From the NCBI GenBank assembly GCA_030740135.1, contig JASLXW010000055.1:1-13429 (forward strand): DNA of 13,429 bases. The letters run 5' to 3'. Positions 13,362-13,429 of the stretch are shown one piece after another (positions within the stretch are counted from its first letter, which is position 1; each line of letters begins with the position of its first letter). The notes beneath the pieces are model-generated. The model saw only the letters and a program-made list of their open reading frames with translations, did no database searches and had not been told where the DNA came from. This DNA is from Nitrospinota bacterium (GTDB lineage Bacteria; UBA8248; JACPRG01). A program made the position numbers and the translations under genes.

Positions 13362-13429
13362 ATGGATCCCACAGAGGGGGACGCGGCGTTGTCTGAAGAC
13401 ACATGGATCTCCACGGCCTGTGACATGTG
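13362..13429 (+). CDS. Start of an Fe-S molybdopterin (Mo/W-bisPGD) oxidoreductase, 3'-partial
   Basis: An open frame begins at ATG 13362 behind a near-perfect ribosome binding site GAGGAGG (13347-13353, 8 nt spacing) and runs off the window after 22 codons. It reads MDPTEGDAALSEDTWISTAC, followed by Asp, Met and a partial TG codon (Cys or Trp, or a stop). Trp-x-x-[ST]-x-C-x-x-C near the N-terminus is how many DMSO-reductase-family (molybdopterin bis-guanine dinucleotide) enzymes enter their [4Fe-4S] motif (C-x2-C-x3-C). The start is well supported; the family call rests on very few residues. It follows the MoaD-like gene by 28 nt, so the two are probably cotranscribed. Confidence 0.55.
   Translation, partial: MDPTEGDAALSEDTWISTACDM

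Noticed and set aside
1..13429. Insertion sequences, CRISPR arrays, attachment sites, rRNA/tRNA genes
   Set aside because: No transposase, terminal inverted repeats with target duplications, spaced direct repeats or RNA gene cores were seen. The junction near 789 carries no recognisable mobile-element end.

Overview
The window is about 13.4 kb of mostly high-GC bacterial DNA, with nearly every gene on the + strand. It carries a corrinoid-dependent methyltransferase (demethylase) system next to a branched-chain-amino-acid-type ABC transporter and molybdenum/tungsten enzyme genes. The gene set (RACE-type corrinoid activator, folate:corrinoid methyltransferase, MttB-superfamily methyltransferase, molybdenum hydroxylase subunit) suggests an anaerobe or facultative anaerobe with one-carbon/corrinoid metabolism, for example a Desulfobacterota-like or acetogen-like lineage. 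That placement is inference; there is no rRNA or other taxonomic marker.

Layout. (1) 2-637: 3' part of an ARPP-1/DUF6569 protein gene, followed by a perfect 13-bp stem-loop. (2) About 680-790: lower-GC DNA that ends abruptly against a LivH gene lacking its first ~85-90 codons; this looks like a rearrangement or assembly junction. (3) 789-3931: tightly packed livH(truncated)-livM-livG-livF, without a binding-protein gene in view. (4) 4121-5989: an ASKHA-type ferredoxin-fused corrinoid activator (RACE/RACo family). (5) 5990-6301: a gene-free stretch with a candidate promoter, a palindrome in the promoter spacer and a structured leader in which two hairpin loops are complementary. (6) 6302-10368: methyltetrahydrofolate:corrinoid methyltransferase; a decayed, fused remnant of metV and metF; a protein resembling the MetH activation domain; a DxHxxG corrinoid protein; and an MttB-superfamily methyltransferase without a pyrrolysine codon. 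(7) 10577-12895: a xanthine-dehydrogenase-family molybdopterin subunit with its own candidate promoter. (8) 13004-13333: a MoaD/ThiS-like ubiquitin-fold protein ending in Gly-Gly. (9) 13362 to the window end: the start of what looks like an Fe-S Mo/W-bisPGD oxidoreductase.

Working model (inference). The ABC transporter imports a methylated, probably carboxylated amine. The MttB-like protein moves its methyl group to the corrinoid protein, the MeTr passes it to tetrahydrofolate, and the activator proteins rescue oxidised Co(II). The adjacent molybdenum hydroxylase subunit raises the possibility that the demethylated product is then hydroxylated, as would suit an N-methylated heterocycle. The local methylene-THF reductase genes are broken, so methyl-THF must be handled by enzymes encoded elsewhere.
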